From Halalkalirubrum salinum (lineage in GTDB: Archaea > Halobacteriota > Halobacteria > Halobacteriales > Haloferacaceae), in assembly GCF_005543295.1 (NCBI RefSeq), contig NZ_SRSG01000023.1, positions 43,758 through 107,757 on the forward strand: a DNA stretch of 64,000 bases, written 5' to 3'. The notes beneath the pieces are model-generated. The model saw only the letters and a program-made list of their open reading frames with translations. It ran no database searches and was not told where the DNA came from. Positions 7,865 to 15,577 of this stretch are shown here, one piece after another (within the stretch, counting starts at the first letter, position 1; every line of letters starts with the position of its first letter). The position numbers and the translations under genes were made by a program.

Positions 7865-8640
7865 TCATAAATATCGCCTCGTTGGCCGATCATCGGTTCC
7901 TCGTACTGATCCCAACTGATGATCTCGTCGTCTCCATCACCGTTTGTCATCGCGTCTTTGTCCGTTCGTTTGCTCTCCGGTATCAGCTCCTCCGGCAGCA
8001 CTTCACGGATCACGTCCGAGATCGTCGTCGAGCCGTCCAACGACGGCGAAACGTGACCCTCCAACACCTCCATCTGATCGCGAGCCCGCTGTCGATCGAG
8101 CCGACGAACGATCGAGGGCAGCCGTCGCTGTATCCACCGGCCGCGGCGAGCGTCACGCTCGTACGATCCTTGAAGATCGTCGATCTGTTCGAGCGCCTCG
8201 TCGACGGTCGCGTGTTGAGCGAGCTTGCTACCAGGAACCCGCCAGTTCAGGACCGCGTGATTGCTGTTCGGATCGTACGATCGAACTTCGTAGGTTGGTT
8301 TCGCGGAATCCCACTGCATGAGCACACCGTCTGCAGGTTCGGTCGACATCGCCTCGAATTGATCCTCGGTGAGCTCGTAGACTGTGCCACCCGTCTGGGC
8401 TCCATCGAACGCGACGACCCAGATCGGAAACTCGTCGGGAAACATCGCCATCACTGCACGAGCAGCGACGATCCCCACACCGAACGCGGCCGCCCCGATC
8501 GCCAGGAAGATCGGCCAGTATCCCGGTGGATCGTACTGGATGTACCCGCCCGAGTAGGCGAAGAACCCGACGGAACCGATCAGGATCAAGAGCTTCTGAT
8601 TCTCGTCCCAAAACTCGCGAATATCGTCTTGTTCGATCAT
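7861..8640 (-). CDS. pleolipovirus ORF7-like membrane protein
   Basis: A 259-residue protein with two membrane segments near the N-terminus (LLILIGSVGFFAYSGGY and WPIFLAIGAAAFGVGIVAARAVMAMF) and a large hydrophilic remainder that includes a basic, helical part (RRGRWIQRRLPSIVRRLDRQRAR). It sits directly before the ATPase, where pleolipoviruses carry a conserved membrane protein (ORF7 of HRPV-1). The large domain probably faces the cytoplasm. Its ATG overlaps the preceding stop by four bases and its stop overlaps the ATPase start. Confidence 0.7.
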   Translation of the reverse strand: MIEQDDIREFWDENQKLLILIGSVGFFAYSGGYIQYDPPGYWPIFLAIGAAAFGVGIVAARAVMAMFPDEFPIWVVAFDGAQTGGTVYELTEDQFEAMSTEPADGVLMQWDSAKPTYEVRSYDPNSNHAVLNWRVPGSKLAQHATVDEALEQIDDLQGSYERDARRGRWIQRRLPSIVRRLDRQRARDQMEVLEGHVSPSLDGSTTISDVIREVLPEELIPESKRTDKDAMTNGDGDDEIISWDQYEEPMIGQRGDIYE

Positions 8641-9176
8641 CGGAGCCGTCGCACCTCCATCTCATCGCTTTCGCGCTTTCGCTTCACGATCTGCACGGTC
8701 GCGAGCGCACCGGCACCCGCCGATCCAAACACGAACAACACGCTCATACCGAACGGGATATCCGGATAGATCCGACTGCGATCGTCGGCGTTGAGAAACG
8801 CAGCGCGTCCGTCTTCGATCCCGTCGGCGGTCGAGACGATCATGGCGGGATGGTGCTCGGGTCGCACCGTAACCTCGGTCGTTCCTTCGCGAACGCGCAA
8901 CTGCTCAATCGCGATGTTCGTCGATCCTTCACTGTCGAAGGGGATCGCCTCGACGACCTGGACGGTCTTGGTTCGCTCGGCGGTGATCTCGATCGTAAGT
9001 CGCTCACCATCCCAATTATAGTCTGAGACGGCTGTTTCATCATCGATCTGCGCGACGATCTGGGTCGATTCGTTCGTTTCGGTCGTGTTCTCCTGGGCTG
9101 CGACAGGCACCGCAATCGCGGTCATCGCGAATACGAATACACACACTAACACTAACGCTGGAAGACGGGTTTTCAT
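8637..9176 (-). CDS. exported, C-terminally anchored protein (ORF6-like)
   Basis: A 179-residue protein with a Sec signal peptide (MKTRLPALVLVCVFVFAMTA, cleavage after VAA-QE), a Thr/Glu-rich beta-type outer domain and a C-terminal membrane helix (MSVLFVFGSAGAGALATVQIV) ending in basic residues. I use the ATG at 9176, which leaves four bases after the previous stop; an upstream start would overlap. Pleolipoviruses carry a similar protein between spike and ORF7 (ORF6 of HRPV-1). It may sit in the virion membrane or aid assembly. Confidence 0.7.
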   Translation of the reverse strand: MKTRLPALVLVCVFVFAMTAIAVPVAAQENTTETNESTQIVAQIDDETAVSDYNWDGERLTIEITAERTKTVQVVEAIPFDSEGSTNIAIEQLRVREGTTEVTVRPEHHPAMIVSTADGIEDGRAAFLNADDRSRIYPDIPFGMSVLFVFGSAGAGALATVQIVKRKRESDEMEVRRLR

Positions 9177-9180
9177 GGAT

Positions 9181-9360
9181 TTAGAAGGGAATAATTGCAT
9201 CTCTTGCGAAGTCGATCAACCACGATTCGATTATGCTGAGCGGGTCGTATCCGAGGTAAATCAACACCGCGAGGGCTACGAACACGTAGAAGGCGATCCG
9301 AAGCCCATCGGTCGCGATGTCGAAGGCTTCACCGACGAATAGCCACCAAAAGAACAGCAT
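9181..9360 (-). CDS. 59-residue two-span membrane protein
   Basis: Two hydrophobic stretches (LFFWWLFVGEAFDI and LRIAFYVFVALAVLIYLGY) and an amphipathic tail. The ATG at 9360 is preferred to a TTG at 9366. It lies two bases after the spike stop and four bases before the next start. Role unknown. Confidence 0.65.
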   Translation of the reverse strand: MLFFWWLFVGEAFDIATDGLRIAFYVFVALAVLIYLGYDPLSIIESWLIDFARDAIIPF

Positions 9361-9362
9361 CG

Positions 9363-11081
9363 TCAATCACCGTTGAAGTAGAGTCCGACACCGGTCACTG
9401 CGACGAGCCACCCGATCACCGGGATCCCGTAGATCGTGCTCGAAAGGAAGCCCTCTGCACTGTCAGTGATTCCACCAGCGAACAATCCGCCACCACTATC
9501 GAGATCTTCCGCTGCTTCTTGTTGCTGTTCAATCTGATATTCTCTCACCTGCTTCAGTTGTTCTTCGATGTTCTCAACATCAGCAGGGTCGTACTCCGGT
9601 CCAGATTCAAATTCCACAGAATCGACGCTTTCGCCGTCTTGATTGGTCGCCTCCAACACGGTGAACGGTTCTTCCACGTCGAAGTAATCCGTTGTCTCGG
9701 TGATTTCGCCGTCTTCGTTTTCTTCGATGTACGTACCTCGCATCCAGATCGCGGATTCGATCAACGGCGTTTCAGATTCGTCGATTGGAACCGTGTTGCC
9801 GTCGCTGTCTTCCTCGGTATCAGCGTCATCGAACTGTTCAATATCGGTGTAGTAGGTCGTATCGACATCGAACGGCGTATGCTCCTCCTCGATATCGCCG
9901 TAAATCGATCCTTCGATTTCGATTTGCGATTCTTCGAGATAGATCAACAGCGGTTCGTCCCCGCTTGCCCGAGGTATCCCGAGCGATCCCGCCGCATGAG
10001 CACCTCTAAACGAGCCATCATCGATCTCGTTTCTAAACTCTGTGTGAGCAGTGAGCGGATCGACGATCTCCGCAGTGTCGATCTCGCCGGGTTCATACGA
10101 GGCGTAGAGATCGGAGACGAACCCAGAGAGTTCGCCGTACACGCGATCTCGTGAGTCCGTTATTTTACTCCAAACATCTCGAAATCGAGCCGCATCATAT
10201 GTTATGATGGCATCATCGGCGGGCAAAGATTCGCCTCTTAAGTCCGTTGGTGCGGTGAAGGTTTGAACCGGTGATCTGTCCTGTGGACTTGAGTGAGGAT
10301 AGGTAGACCACGTACCTCCTTCAGAATCATCCAAACTCGCGAACTCTACAGTATAGGTCGAACCATCTGCGAGATCAATATCATAAGTATCAACGTCGAA
10401 AGCTGGGCTGTCGGGATCACGTCCATAGAGCGCAAGCACATTCTCATCCCTCAAACCACCACCATCAGGGCTATCAAGATCCAATACATCTGTCGGAGTA
10501 ATATCAGTGTCACCGTCCCCAGCTGAGAAAGAATTGAGAGCAGAATAGAAGCTTTGTAATTGATTGTAAATATTATCGTGAGAGGTTAGGATATCTGTCT
10601 GCACATTAGTATAATACTCATCGATCGCTTCCTCCATATCGGATTGTGCGGTCTCTTGATCTTCCTCAGCATCGAACGCCTTAACGACTGCCTCCATTCC
10701 GATCGGAATCGCCGCGTTATCGGCAAAATCAGCAGTGTTCTCAAGACCGCTTAAGATTTGTTCGTTGTTCGCTTCGAGTGTGAGCGATTTTTCTTCGATC
10801 GAGGTATGTAGTGCGTCCGATCCGGTGTATCCGCTTAGGTCCTCAGAATCGCTAAATAACCCTGATATTGTCTGTCCGAGCCATGCCGCCGTAGCATCTG
10901 CCCGATCTTTGGTATCCTGTTCGTCCTCATCGCTCAAGAACGCGGATGCTGATCCGATCGGTCCTCGATCCATGTGATGCGCTCCGGCTCCGATCCCTAC
11001 GACTGTGGTTACCCCCGCTGCGGATCGGCGCAAAAACGCTCGTCTATCGATCCTTTGTGAGTGTGTGTCTGTATTAGTCAT
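9363..11081 (-). CDS. pleolipovirus-type spike protein candidate (VP4-like)
   Basis: A 572-residue acidic protein with a Tat signal (DRRAFLRRSAAGVTTVVGIGAG), so it is folded before export. The middle is a long Asp/Thr/Ser-rich region with several beta-type segments. A heptad-like coiled coil (VENIEEQLKQVREYQIEQQQ) precedes a single C-terminal membrane helix (GIPVIGWLVAVTGVGLYF) and a four-residue tail. Spikes of pleolipoviruses share this plan: export signal, large outer domain, coiled coil, C-terminal anchor. Its base composition is less GC-rich than its neighbours, mainly at 10290-10860. The start ATG at 11081 overlaps the previous gene by eight bases. The receptor-binding part cannot be identified. 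Confidence 0.78.
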   Translation of the reverse strand: MTNTDTHSQRIDRRAFLRRSAAGVTTVVGIGAGAHHMDRGPIGSASAFLSDEDEQDTKDRADATAAWLGQTISGLFSDSEDLSGYTGSDALHTSIEEKSLTLEANNEQILSGLENTADFADNAAIPIGMEAVVKAFDAEEDQETAQSDMEEAIDEYYTNVQTDILTSHDNIYNQLQSFYSALNSFSAGDGDTDITPTDVLDLDSPDGGGLRDENVLALYGRDPDSPAFDVDTYDIDLADGSTYTVEFASLDDSEGGTWSTYPHSSPQDRSPVQTFTAPTDLRGESLPADDAIITYDAARFRDVWSKITDSRDRVYGELSGFVSDLYASYEPGEIDTAEIVDPLTAHTEFRNEIDDGSFRGAHAAGSLGIPRASGDEPLLIYLEESQIEIEGSIYGDIEEEHTPFDVDTTYYTDIEQFDDADTEEDSDGNTVPIDESETPLIESAIWMRGTYIEENEDGEITETTDYFDVEEPFTVLEATNQDGESVDSVEFESGPEYDPADVENIEEQLKQVREYQIEQQQEAAEDLDSGGGLFAGGITDSAEGFLSSTIYGIPVIGWLVAVTGVGLYFNGD

Positions 11082-11598
11082 CTTTCAGGTACATGTAGAG
11101 CACTCCGCCGAATCCGAGCACCAGGAGTCCAGTCATTCCGCCCGGTATCATATCGACCCACAATCCCGATCCAGAGCCCCCACCGACACCGGAAACCCGC
11201 TCAGTTACGCCGATTTCAACCGATTCGACGGATTCAGTATCGTCAGTTCCCGACGAAATCACTACGTCGTACTCGCCGTTTTCCAGATCTAGCGAATCAA
11301 CATCCCAATCGAACGATTCTGTCTCGTCGTCCGCGAGGGTCGCTGTTGAGTTGTCAACGAGCTCGCCGCTCTCGTTGAACACTTCAACATGGACATCGCC
11401 GGTGTAGTCGGTGGCGTTGTCTGCGTACGTCAGATCGGCGTAGATCGTCGCTGTATCGTTTGTGACCGTGATTGTTTTGTCGTCGATCGATTCCGCACCG
11501 CTCATGGACCCATCGCCGTCGTAAGCTGCGACCATACCCGCGAAGGGAGCCATCAGCACCGTTAGTGCAACCAGCAGCAGTGTGAGTTTTCGGATCAT
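11074..11598 (-). CDS. exported, C-anchored small surface protein
   Basis: A 174-residue protein with a Sec signal (MIRKLTLLLVALTVLMAPFAGMVAA), one beta-sandwich-like domain of about 110 residues (Asp/Thr-rich, with VHVEVFNESGELVDNSTATL) and a C-terminal helix GLLVLGFGGVLYMYL. The domain has the look of an immunoglobulin-like fold. It overlaps the spike gene by eight bases, so the two are translated together; a companion surface protein of the virion is plausible. I do not recognise a named family. Confidence 0.65.
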   Translation of the reverse strand: MIRKLTLLLVALTVLMAPFAGMVAAYDGDGSMSGAESIDDKTITVTNDTATIYADLTYADNATDYTGDVHVEVFNESGELVDNSTATLADDETESFDWDVDSLDLENGEYDVVISSGTDDTESVESVEIGVTERVSGVGGGSGSGLWVDMIPGGMTGLLVLGFGGVLYMYLKDD

Positions 11599-11777
11599 TC
11601 GAGCACCTCAACCGACAGGTAGGTTCCTGCCGCCGCGATCGCGGCCATACCGAGCCCGACCGCCATTGTTTCGTTCGTCGCCAGCGGGATCGATTCCCAC
11701 AGGCCGCCGTGCAGTACCTCATGGGCTGCGTAGCTCGCGAGCCCAGCAATGCCGCTGAGTGTGAGTGTGTCGTTCAT
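11595..11777 (-). CDS. 60-residue two-span membrane protein
   Basis: Start ATG at 11777 overlaps the preceding stop by ATGA and the stop overlaps the next start. Two hydrophobic segments (TLSGIAGLASYAAHEVL and MAVGLGMAAIAAAGTYL). It forms part of the run of small membrane proteins ahead of the spike. Function unknown. Confidence 0.65.
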   Translation of the reverse strand: MNDTLTLSGIAGLASYAAHEVLHGGLWESIPLATNETMAVGLGMAAIAAAGTYLSVEVLE

Positions 11778-12001
11778 GGAAGGACCTCCTCGATGTCGAT
11801 CGCGCCGAAACTGTCCGCCAGCGACAGCGCTGCAGCGATCCCGATCACGCCGAAGACGACTGTCGTTGCTTGTGTGCCTGTGCCGAGTAGCTCTGTCACG
11901 AGGTTCACGTCGAGGAACTCCACCAGCGCCCAGTTGAGCGCGGCAATCTCGACGACAACCCACGTCAGAGCGACGAAAAACGGCTGTTCGTTGAATATCA
12001 T
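11774..12001 (-). CDS. 75-residue two-span membrane protein
   Basis: ATG at 12001 overlaps the stop of the first operon gene by one base (TAATG type) and the end overlaps the next start. Hydrophobic segments are FFVALTWVVVEIAALNWALV and TTVVFGVIGIAAALSLA. Acidic tail. It could be a structural membrane protein of the virion. Confidence 0.65.
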   Translation of the reverse strand: MIFNEQPFFVALTWVVVEIAALNWALVEFLDVNLVTELLGTGTQATTVVFGVIGIAAALSLADSFGAIDIEEVLP

Positions 12002-12387
12002 TAGTTGATGTATGAAACCAGCGTGAAGCCGATTCCCTGCACGATGAAGGAAGCGATTCCTGCCGGTGTGTCTGCAATTGTTTCGGCGAACGTCGGGAAG
12101 AACGGCGGCGCGATCACGAGCCCGATCGTCACGTAGACGATCCAGACGTCGAGGCCGTTCGTATCCGAAAAGCTCACGTCTCTGTTCACGAGCACCGCGA
12201 TCAGTGACCCGATCGCGAGCAATCGACCGATCGTCATCTCGATGTTACCCGTCTCGAACAAGACCTGTCCAAAGTCGAGCAAGCCACCGAACCAGACCGC
12301 ATCGATCAGTCCCAAGCTCGCTGCTGTCCCGACCATGAAGATCGGTCCGAGCAGATAGAGCTCGATATCTAGCTGGTTTTGAGCCAT
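12001..12387 (-). CDS. pleolipovirus VP3-like four-span membrane protein
   Basis: First gene of the structural operon, 128 residues with four predicted membrane helices (YLLGPIFMVGTAASLGLIDAVW, MTIGRLLAIGSLIAVLV, VWIVYVTIGLVIAPPFF and IASFIVQGIGFTLVSYI). The internal membrane protein VP3 of HRPV-1 has a similar size, topology and place ahead of the spike gene. The match is by plan and gene order, not by recalled identity. GGAG about 12 bases before the ATG could serve as a ribosome binding site. Confidence 0.65.
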   Translation of the reverse strand: MAQNQLDIELYLLGPIFMVGTAASLGLIDAVWFGGLLDFGQVLFETGNIEMTIGRLLAIGSLIAVLVNRDVSFSDTNGLDVWIVYVTIGLVIAPPFFPTFAETIADTPAGIASFIVQGIGFTLVSYIN

Positions 12388-12426
12388 TTGAGCCCTCTCC
12401 AGTCGATGTTTTCAAGTGTCATACGA

Positions 12427-12448
12427 CGATCGGAGGGCCCTCCGATCG
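12427..12448. promoter_or_regulatory. 22-bp perfect palindrome, candidate operator of the structural operon
   Basis: The half site CGATCGGAGGG is followed at once by its exact complement, with no spacer. It lies 40-60 bases before the first structural gene (minus strand) and about 95 bases before the divergent gene at 12541. A dimeric regulator bound here could control both directions. Some of the sequence is the CGATCG motif common in this genome, but the GGAGGGCCCTCC centre is not. Confidence 0.5.
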
Positions 12449-12503
12449 CACCTAACACTCTGCATTTTGTCTATGGCGTATCAACGCGGCTTCATCGACC
12501 CGT

Positions 12504-12512
12504 AATATTATA
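12504..12512 (+). promoter_or_regulatory. candidate TATA box of the gene at 12541
   Basis: AATATTATA lies about 30 bases before the ATG, which points to a transcript with almost no leader. Confidence 0.5.
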
Positions 12513-12540
12513 TGGTATAGGATGGCCCGCCTCTGTGTCG

Positions 12541-12744
12541 ATGTTTAGACGACTCATCAACAACTCCGGTACGCCAACAGTATCGTTGGATAAAGACGAA
12601 CTACAAATGGACGGGATTCTCGATAAAGACGGTGAAATCCCACGCGAACAGGAGATGCACGTCCAACGGCTCGGTCCGCGAGCGTATCTCGTCCGCGCAG
12701 TCGACGAAACGGGAATTCCTGAGCTGGATGAGGTATTCGAATGA
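12541..12744 (+). CDS. small AbrB-like haloviral protein
   Basis: A 67-residue protein: MFRRLINNSGTPTVSLDKDE, then LDKDGEIPREQEMHVQRLG and AYLVRAVDE. The alternation of short strands and the 'basic start, strand, G-x-I, acidic end' plan recall small AbrB/SpoVT-type proteins often found in haloarchaeal viruses. It is divergent from the structural operon and preceded by a good TATA box and the 22-bp palindrome, so it is a candidate regulator of that operon. The family assignment is from memory. Confidence 0.6.
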   Translation: MFRRLINNSGTPTVSLDKDELQMDGILDKDGEIPREQEMHVQRLGPRAYLVRAVDETGIPELDEVFE

Positions 12745-12993
12745 ACCGCAGTATCCTCGTGGAGAGGGGTTCTCAGCACGGACCCCGCGGGGTTACGCTC
12801 AGATGTATTCACCCGACCCGATGTATGCACACTCACAAAGCAAAATCCCGATCGACCGTGCATACATTCGGCCGCGATCGCGCCGGCCGGCGCGGTGATC
12901 GAGGCGATCGAGAAGGTCCATTTATAATAGATCGGCCGTTCGGTACCCCGAGATCGACGGGTTTCACCGGTCGGTCATACATCGAGGGATAAA
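12745..12993. other. intergenic stretch with one copy of the ACACTCACAAAG motif
   Basis: An 83-codon frame here starts inside the previous stop, but its composition (Arg/Gly/His-rich, no structure) and a promoter inside it argue against a gene. It holds ACACTCACAAAG at 12829-12840 and the promoter of the next gene. Confidence 0.4.
12921..12929 (+). promoter_or_regulatory. candidate TATA box of the gene at 12994
   Basis: TTTATAATA lies in a GC-rich context, about 65 bases before the ATG, so the transcript would have a leader of roughly 40 bases. Confidence 0.45.
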
Positions 12994-13254
12994 ATGGGTG
13001 CCAAACGAACCACGATTCGACTCAGTGACGAGCGGCAGCTGCTCCTCGATCAGGCGAGTGCGATCGTTGCGAGTGGTCCAGATGACGATCCGCCGACGTC
13101 CGACGTGATCGATGCTGCACTCACCCACCTGATCGAATCCAAAGAGAACATCGAGGACGCTCGCGGCGATCTCGATCCGACATCGATCCAGCGGTTCAAT
13201 ACGTCCGTTCTTGGGCTCCGATACAGGACAAAAATTCAAAGTGAGTGGAGATAA
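12994..13254 (+). CDS. ribbon-helix-helix-like DNA-binding protein
   Basis: An 86-residue protein. The start GAKRTTIRLSDERQLLLDQASAIVA has the short basic strand followed by a helix that marks ribbon-helix-helix repressors. SDVIDAALTHLIESKENIEDA forms the second helix. Small proteins with this opening are common in haloarchaeal plasmids and viruses. It acts as a dimer if the fold is right. It is followed closely by the convergent pilin gene; stops are five bases apart. Confidence 0.65.
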   Translation: MGAKRTTIRLSDERQLLLDQASAIVASGPDDDPPTSDVIDAALTHLIESKENIEDARGDLDPTSIQRFNTSVLGLRYRTKIQSEWR

Positions 13255-13258
13255 CCGT

Positions 13259-13711
13259 CTATGAACTATCGGTTACAACTACTTCATCAGTTAAAATGAT
13301 ACTGTTACTTGGATCGTGACGAATCTGCAGTTCAACCTCGGAACCGTCGCCTGGATCCTCTGAAGTATCTGAAGTATTGTATGTCGTTGTCTCACCAGCA
13401 GATATTGTTTCTCTATTAAATGGTTCGTCAGCATCCACTGCAGTACCATTAATTAGGATTGTTAATTCAGAGGTATCGATGTTGTCTCCACCGTCGTGTT
13501 TTAAATCAAATTGCACTTCGCTTGAAGTACTGCTTGCGTTTTCAGTGATAGTCAGTTGGGCGTTCGGCGTTGAATCCCCGATGTCATCCCCTAATCCTAT
13601 CACAAAAGTCCCGATCACTGCGGCTAAAATCACGGTGATTGCGACCATAAGTATCACACCTATGACAGGTGACACGGCTCGATCCTCGACGAATAGTTCT
13701 TTAATATTCAT
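13259..13711 (-). CDS. type IV pilin carried by the provirus
   Basis: A 150-residue archaeal pilin of the PilA kind. It begins MNIKELFVEDRAVSPVIGVI, then LMVAITVILAAVIGTFVIGLG. The prepilin peptidase PibD is expected to cut after DRA, leaving the hydrophobic helix as the assembly core. The rest is a beta-rich, Thr/Ser/Asp-rich head (INGTAVDADEPFNRETISAG). I use the ATG at 13711; an upstream GTG/ATG option at 13783 would add a non-pilin leader. The gene is AT-richer than its neighbours. Pilins are normally host genes for adhesion and motility control; inside a virus it may alter lysogen adhesion or virus entry. It is divergent from the gene at 13844. Confidence 0.85.
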   Translation of the reverse strand: MNIKELFVEDRAVSPVIGVILMVAITVILAAVIGTFVIGLGDDIGDSTPNAQLTITENASSTSSEVQFDLKHDGGDNIDTSELTILINGTAVDADEPFNRETISAGETTTYNTSDTSEDPGDGSEVELQIRHDPSNSIILTDEVVVTDSS

Positions 13712-13812
13712 GTTTAGTTGTTGTCGACAGCGCACCAGTAGGAGGCTCGCAACCCGAACCGTGGGAACCTCCGTGTAGATCAACTGTCGTTGTTGGTGAT
13801 TATCCTCGACAC

Positions 13813-13822
13813 ATATATAAAA
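13813..13822 (+). promoter_or_regulatory. candidate TATA box of the gene at 13844
   Basis: ATATATAAAA lies 22-31 bases before the ATG, the spacing of a leaderless archaeal promoter. Confidence 0.55.
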
Positions 13823-13843
13823 CCTAGCATACAGTTATCAAAT

Positions 13844-14650
13844 ATGAAAAAGACGACACAAGAAATTACCCTCTCTATCACCGAGTTGGAGCTGATCGCG
13901 ACGTACGATCCGGTGAGTGACGTGGACCCTCGCGAAGCCGTTGCTCAATACCGTCGAGTGATGAAATACACTCACAGACACCCAGACAAAGGCTCCAGTG
14001 CTGTTTCTACAGCTGTTGAGCTTCCACGAGGTCGGATCCGATCGTGGGTCGATTCTGGTGGCAAACCCGATGCTGTTCGAGCGATCGAGACGGCAGCATC
14101 TCTGGGCTGGCTCGACGCAACCGAGATCGATCGTCAGATCGCATTTGCGACCCTGTTAGCCGGCATTTTCAGCGGCGGATCGATCGCAGAAAGAAATTTC
14201 AACCCGTCATGGTCGACAGACGATGAGACTGTGGATACGTTCATCGAGAAAGCATTGACCGATCTCGGCTGTGGCTTTACAGTCCGTCACGAAGACAGCG
14301 ATACTCGATCGACAGAGATTGTACCGGCAGAATATACGTCTCTCCTCGGTCGAGTGTTGGTTGCAATGGGTGCACCGATCGGTTCGAAGGTCGAGGACAC
14401 TCTTTCGATCCCCGATCGGCTCGTTGAGGCCGCTGATCCAGTCCGTGAGAGGTTCGTCGAGATCTACCTGCGAAACCGTATCGGGATCGTCGACGGCCGA
14501 AACGCTGCATCGATCCTCGAAGACCGACCATCGTCGTTCCGGCGTGAGCTGGCCGCGTTGTGTCGAAGCGTTGGCGTAGAAGCCCACAACCGCGATCGGT
14601 ACGTTGTTGTCACGCTTGATTCGATCCCCTTCGCGATCGAAACCTATTGA
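13844..14650 (+). CDS. helix-turn-helix protein with LAGLIDADG-like domain
   Basis: A 268-residue soluble protein. Residues about 25-80 include a helix-turn-helix (GSSAVSTAVELPRGRIRSWVDSGG). The middle has FATLLAGIFSGGSI, which resembles the first helix of LAGLIDADG-fold proteins, followed by a strand/helix pattern and YTSLLGRVLVAMGAPIGSK. The end (RFVEIYLRNRIG) is also like that fold. The catalytic acidic residue after the helix is replaced by Gly-Ser, so a DNA-binding rather than a cutting role is more likely. I start it at ATG 13844, just after a strong TATA box; the ATG/GTG at 13790 would precede that box. It is divergent from the pilin gene and may regulate it. Confidence 0.6.
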   Translation: MKKTTQEITLSITELELIATYDPVSDVDPREAVAQYRRVMKYTHRHPDKGSSAVSTAVELPRGRIRSWVDSGGKPDAVRAIETAASLGWLDATEIDRQIAFATLLAGIFSGGSIAERNFNPSWSTDDETVDTFIEKALTDLGCGFTVRHEDSDTRSTEIVPAEYTSLLGRVLVAMGAPIGSKVEDTLSIPDRLVEAADPVRERFVEIYLRNRIGIVDGRNAASILEDRPSSFRRELAALCRSVGVEAHNRDRYVVVTLDSIPFAIETY

Positions 14651-14671
14651 GTTAGCGAACCGATTTTAATT

Positions 14672-14947
14672 CTATTTTAATTCTGATGGATCAACGCTAC
14701 CAGCCAGAAAAGATCGACCTTTTTCAGTTAGACCGTACAAACCAGACTCATCTTTCCTAAGAAGATCCACTTCTGCGAGTTTTCTACAGTTTTTGCTGGT
14801 GTACTGCCTGTCGTAGTCGATATTTACCGCGATCACCTTTGGCGATGCAAGAATGTCGTGGTTCTCAAAGAACATGAGGATCTCGTAATCGACAGGAGAA
14901 AACCACGACACTCGTTCTACCATCTCTCGAAAAAGGTCTCTAATCAT
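14672..14947 (-). CDS. PhiH1-repressor-like winged-helix protein
   Basis: A 91-residue winged helix: WFSPVDYEILMFFENHDILASPKVIAVNIDYDRQYTSKNC, then the recognition helix region and the wing GLYGLTEKGRSFL. This is the plan of the small repressor of haloarchaeal virus PhiH1 and its many relatives. ATG at 14947 (MIRDLFREM) is preferred to an upstream GTG/ATG, since the promoter lies there. An 8+8-bp inverted repeat starts 43 bases upstream and is probably its operator. It is divergent from the integrase operon and is the best candidate for the lysogeny repressor. Confidence 0.75.
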   Translation of the reverse strand: MIRDLFREMVERVSWFSPVDYEILMFFENHDILASPKVIAVNIDYDRQYTSKNCRKLAEVDLLRKDESGLYGLTEKGRSFLAGSVDPSELK

Positions 14948-14989
14948 AAGGCAAAAGATTGGTCTATCTAGTTTTAATCTGACCATATA

Positions 14990-15010
14990 CGTAGTTAAGA
15001 TATAACTACG
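14990..15010. promoter_or_regulatory. inverted repeat, probable operator of the repressor
   Basis: CGTAGTTA and TAACTACG are separated by five bases. A related half site CGTCGTTA follows at 15013-15020. The AT-rich spot also holds TATA-like sequence for the repressor gene, so binding would block its own transcription. Confidence 0.55.
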
Positions 15011-15316
15011 AACGTCGTTAGATTTATGTAGTCATTCTTCTTTGTGGGAGATACAGAAGCACTTCGTGGACCCGCCGCTCAGCGTTCGGGTCTGATTAGA
15101 AGCGGACCCCGAGTTAGGGCTCGGGCCCGCGCGGGCTTCTGTGGAACAAGCACAAAAGCCATGTTCGCAATAGTTTCGCCGGGGGTTAATTCTCCCGATC
15201 GGCGGCAGAAAGCACAGCAAACCCGACGAGGGCGATCGAGTCGAGCGGAGGATTACTTTCAGTTTCACTCTGCGCGTCTGGATTACCGTTTTTATACCCC
15301 CGTCCTTCGGGATGAC
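15011..15316. promoter_or_regulatory. divergent control region with GC-rich hairpins
   Basis: No gene is recognised between the repressor operator and the integrase operon. It holds CCCGAG-ttaggg-CTCGGG (15108-15125), directly followed by the 12-bp palindrome GCCCGCGCGGGC (15125-15136). These could end a leftward transcript or form a short structured RNA. The integrase-operon promoter is at its right end. Confidence 0.4.
15290..15297 (+). promoter_or_regulatory. candidate TATA box of the integrase operon
   Basis: TTTTTATA lies 20-27 bases before the double ATG at 15317/15320, so the transcript would begin at or near the start codon. Confidence 0.55.
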
Positions 15317-15577
15317 ATGATGGATTCGAAGAAAGTCGTGCGAATTGAAGACCGGCAGGACAGGTGGCGGTACGTGTGTCCCCGCGGACATCGATCGTGG
15401 GAACCGACGAATCACCACTTCTGGTGTCAGAAGTGCGCTGCTCACCCTGAAATGGATGGCGTATTCCACGAACTCCGCGATCGGAAAACCGACGATCTCC
15501 TCGATCGCTCGCAGGTACGGTTACTCGATCGGGTTGGTCCGTATGATATCGATCTCGACAGTGAGGTGGCCGAATGA
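15317..15577 (+). CDS. small zinc-finger protein, first gene of integrase operon
   Basis: An 86-residue protein with a zinc site CPRGHRSWEPTNHHFWCQKC (C-x3-H ... C-x2-C), followed by an acidic helical tail. Two ATG codons in a row (15317, 15320) are possible starts. It is the first of four overlapping genes that end with the integrase. In SNJ2 the integrase is also preceded by small co-transcribed genes that influence integration; by analogy this may be an accessory or regulatory factor. Confidence 0.65.
   Translation: MMDSKKVVRIEDRQDRWRYVCPRGHRSWEPTNHHFWCQKCAAHPEMDGVFHELRDRKTDDLLDRSQVRLLDRVGPYDIDLDSEVAE

Noticed and set aside
12741..12992. 83-codon gene after the AbrB-like gene
   Set aside because: Starts with a four-base overlap, but the composition is Arg/Gly/His-rich without structure, and a strong TATA box for the next gene lies inside it.
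13844..14650. Active LAGLIDADG homing endonuclease
   Set aside because: The helix LAGIFSGGSI lacks the catalytic acid at its end, and the gene is free-standing with an HTH start and a promoter; a regulator is more likely.
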